Part shown: positions 61,804-64,000 of the stretch, one piece after another
Position numbering within the stretch: the stretch's first letter is position 1
Layout of the letters: the number at the start of each line of letters is the position of its first letter
From: CAVZXS01 sp963779325
Lineage (GTDB): Bacteria > Bacteroidota > Bacteroidia > Chitinophagales > Chitinophagaceae
Assembly (NCBI GenBank): GCA_963779325.1
Contig: CAVZXS010000034.1
Span: 1-64,000, forward strand
Length of the DNA stretch: 64,000 bases
Direction of reading: 5' to 3'
Position numbers and translations under genes: made by a program
Notes under the pieces: generated by a model
Databases searched by the model: none
What the model was told of the DNA's origin: nothing
The model's input: only the letters and a program-made list of their open reading frames with translations

Positions 61804-63298
61804 ATGAGCGAATTAAAAGTTTATAATTCACTATACAAGACAAAAAGAAGTTTTTACTCCTGTTACACCCGGTCATGCAGGTATGTATGTATGCGGACCA
61901 ACCGTAAGCGGCGAAAGTCATTTGGGACATGCAAGACCCTATATAACTTTTGATGTAATTTTCAGATACCTGCAACACTTAGGTTATAAAGTAAGGTATG
62001 TGCGCAACATTACAGATGCCGGCCATTTTGAAGAAGAAGGCAGAGAAGCAGAAGATAAAATTTCGAAAAAAGCGGTGCTTGAAAAATTAGAACCGATGGA
62101 GCTGGTACAGAAATATACCAACCTCTATCATTGGGGAATGGCGCAGTTTAATTGCCTGCCGCCTACAATAGAACCAACCGCTACGGGACATATTGTAGAA
62201 CAAATAGGCATGATTGAGCAAATTATTGAAGCAGGTTATGGTTATGTATCAAACGGCTCCGTTTATTTTAATGTAAAAAAATATGCGGCTAAATATGAAT
62301 ACGGAAAACTGAGCGGAAGAATTATTGAAGATCTTTTAGAAACCACAAGAGAACTGGAAGGACAGGAAGAAAAAAAGGACCGTGCCGATTTTGCTTTGTG
62401 GAAAGCCGCGGCACCGGAGCATATTATGCGCTGGAAAAGTCCCTGGGGCGTAGGTTTCCCCGGCTGGCATATTGAGTGTTCGGCTATGGCTACAAAATAT
62501 TTAGGCGCCTCGTTCGATATTCACGGCGGTGGTATGGACCTGCAATTTCCGCACCACGAAAGTGAAATAGCACAGAGCACCATTTGCAATCATTTATCAC
62601 CCGTTCGTTATTGGATTCATAATAACATGATTACCGTAGGCGGTAAAAAAATGGGTAAGAGTTACAACAATGTAATTAAACTTACGGAGCTGTTCAGCGG
62701 CAATCATCCTATTTTAGAAAAAGCTTATCACCCGATGGTAATTCGTTTTTCTATTTTGCAAACGCATTATCGCAGTACGTTGGACTTCAGCAATGAGGCA
62801 TTGCAGGCGGCGGAAAAAGGCTTGAAACGCTTGTGGGAAGCACATGAAAAACTACAGGTTATGAGCTACGTGCAAAACAAAACTGCGGCAGATACAGAAC
62901 TTGAAACAAAAGTGGCGCTGCTTATCGCGGAGTTTGATGAATTTATGAATGATGATTTCAGTACGGCAAAAGTATTGGCCAATATGTTTGAGTTGGTACC
63001 GGTTATCAATTCAATGAAAGATAAAACGATTACGGTATCAGCTTTAAGTGCGGAAACGTTTGCTTCGTTACAAAAACAATTTAAAATTTATATAGAAAAT
63101 ATATTTGGCTTACAAAGTATAGCAGGTGCTGATAATGAAAAGCTGAAAGGCGTTATGCAATTACTGATTGATATACGCAAAGAAGCAAAAAATAAAAAAG
63201 ATTTTGCCACCGGCGATAAGATAAGAAATCAATTAGGCGAAGTCGGTATTTTATTAAAAGATGAAAAAGATGGAAGCATGAGTTGGGAAACAACTTAA
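61804..63298 (+). CDS. cysS: Cysteinyl-tRNA synthetase, one frameshift
   Basis: Charges tRNA-Cys. The real start is ATG 61804 (MSELKVYNSLYKTK); the frame is lost at about 61846 through one extra A in ACAAAAAG, and resumes as EVFTPVTPGHAGMYVCGPTV. HIGH-type motif ESHLGHARPYI near residue 39, KMSKS-type motif GGKKMGKSYNNV near 281, zinc ligands Cys (CGPT), Cys (IECSAM) and HHE. Repaired length is about 498 residues, normal. An essential gene, so the frameshift is almost surely a sequence error. Probably regulated by the polycysteine leader upstream. Confidence 0.94.
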
Positions 63299-63355
63299 AC
63301 CTCTCATCTGTCATATTATTGTCTGTAATACCATTTATATTTCACAAATAATCCC

Positions 63356-63470
63356 CGTCCGTACCGGCACGGGCGGGCAACCAACTCAGGTATTATGCCG
63401 ACATAACAGCAGTTTAGTCCAATTGCATTGGACTATTACGGATGTATAATCGGTATAATTTCCCGGCTTG
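63356..63470. repeat. Intergenic palindromes after cysS
   Basis: CCGTCCGTACCGGCACGGGC then GGGC is akin to 56706. AGTCCAAT-TGC-ATTGGACT (63416-63434) is a perfect palindrome flanked by GTATTATGCCGA and TCGGTATAAT, the same logic as the GGTATTATACC element at 40182-40738. The 271-base gap holds no ORF. Confidence 0.5.
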
Positions 63471-63483
63471 CCGGGATTTTTTT
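63461..63483 (+). terminator. Terminator of cysS
   Basis: CCCGGC, TT, GCCGGG then TTTTTTT: short, GC-rich stem with a strong T run, 163 bases past the stop. Confidence 0.7.
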
Positions 63484-63569
63484 ACAACTCACTCCAAACA
63501 TCCTTACGGTTCACTCCCCCGCACTCATCCGCGCAGGTTTTTTGTTGTTATAAAAGAAAAACATCTATT

Positions 63570-64000
63570 ATGCAAATTAAAAATTATTTCAAGCGCATAG
63601 GCGCCATGACTTTAGCCACCGCTTTATTTATAAGTTTTACCGGGTGCGAAGACGATGATCCTGCTCCGTTGCAACAAGACGATATCGTTGCTATCGTGGT
63701 TAACAATCCCGATTTCTCTTATTTAGAAGCAGCGGTTTTAAGAGCCGGCTTGGCGGATACATTAAAAACACAAGGGCTCACTGTATTTGCACCAACCAAC
63801 GCAGCATTTGTGGCCGCAGGTTTTCCTACCGAAGCAGCTATTACAGCGGCTGATGTTAATGTTTTAAAAGCGGTACTTCGTTACCATGTATTAACTTCTA
63901 TTGTTAAGGCAGCTGATGTGCCGGCAGGCCCCAATGCAGAAGTAACAACTTACGGCGGCGGAAAAATTTTTGCTACAAGGAACGCCTCGGGTGTTTTCAT
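63570..64000 (+). CDS. Fasciclin domain lipoprotein, 3' end beyond window
   Basis: At least 143 residues. Lipobox ALFISFTGC (Cys at about 28), an acidic spacer EDDDPAPLQQDD, then a fasciclin (FAS1) domain: FSYLEAAVLRAGLADTLK, LTVFAPTNAAFVAAGF and LRYHVLTSIVKAADV. FAS1 domains mediate adhesion. Likely surface-exposed in this phylum. ATG 63570 begins the signal peptide; no other start fits. Truncated only by the window edge. Confidence 0.88.
   Translation, partial: MQIKNYFKRIGAMTLATALFISFTGCEDDDPAPLQQDDIVAIVVNNPDFSYLEAAVLRAGLADTLKTQGLTVFAPTNAAFVAAGFPTEAAITAADVNVLKAVLRYHVLTSIVKAADVPAGPNAEVTTYGGGKIFATRNASGVF

Overview
The window is about 40% GC and reads as a chromosomal segment of a Bacteroidota bacterium, most likely family Chitinophagaceae. 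The evidence is the gene content (S46 peptidase, DUF6252-type lipoproteins, DUF2490, GH3, TlpA/DUF4369 proteins, ECF sigma factor with a membrane partner, 7TM-AraC regulators) and several promoters of the Bacteroidota form TTG-N19/20-TAnnTTTG. The taxon is inferred from gene families, not from a marker gene.

Layout. 1-5.3 kb: truncated AI-2E-type transporter, an S46 dipeptidyl-peptidase gene broken by roughly 17 single-base frame changes, an outer-membrane protein, a lipoprotein and a dipeptide epimerase, most carrying frameshifts. 5.4-13.8 kb: aminotransferase, two orphan proteins, a 1048-residue BNR/sortilin-like secreted protein, and an ECF sigma factor with its membrane partner. 14-19.2 kb: msrB, adk, small genes, a Doc toxin-antitoxin pair and paaZ. 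19.2-23.4 kb: a low-GC immunity island holding a four-gene operon (DUF2188, PycTM/DUF5706 membrane effector, class III nucleotide cyclase, UBC/E2-like protein with SEC-C tail), a hairpin-rich spacer and an autoregulated Fic gene. It is bracketed by two copies of the 3' end of paaZ. 23.5-30.8 kb: DUF389, hybrid histidine kinase, outer-membrane lipoprotein, 7TM-AraC regulator, crotonase and AlkA-like glycosylase.

31-40.1 kb: an inorganic-carbon uptake operon (small secreted protein, SulP, beta carbonic anhydrase, DabA, DabB, DUF2490, TerC). dabA contains an in-frame palindromic repeat. 40.1-40.7 kb: 2.4 tandem copies of a 230-242 bp element. 40.7-45.8 kb: a type I secretion set (TolC, HlyD, ABC) led by a small secreted protein related to the one that heads the carbon operon. 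45.9-50.7 kb: fabG, an AAA-ATPase/DUF4435 gene and GH3 joined by ATGA overlaps, then lptB. 50.8-56.6 kb: metF, a VapBC module between about 160-bp direct repeats, a parvulin PPIase and a TlpA-like protein. 56.8-64 kb: rlmD, two rhomboid proteases, an EEP-family nuclease, a MITE with 9-bp target duplication, a tri-cysteine leader peptide, cysS and a fasciclin lipoprotein that runs off the end.

Single-base frameshifts recur in otherwise well-conserved genes (AI-2E transporter, lipoprotein, epimerase, ABC, fabG, cysS, and very densely in the S46 gene). They look more like consensus sequencing errors than biology, but this cannot be settled from the sequence. The most interesting items are the Pycsar-like operon with an E2-like partner, its paaZ-flanked island, and the cysteine leader peptide ahead of cysS.
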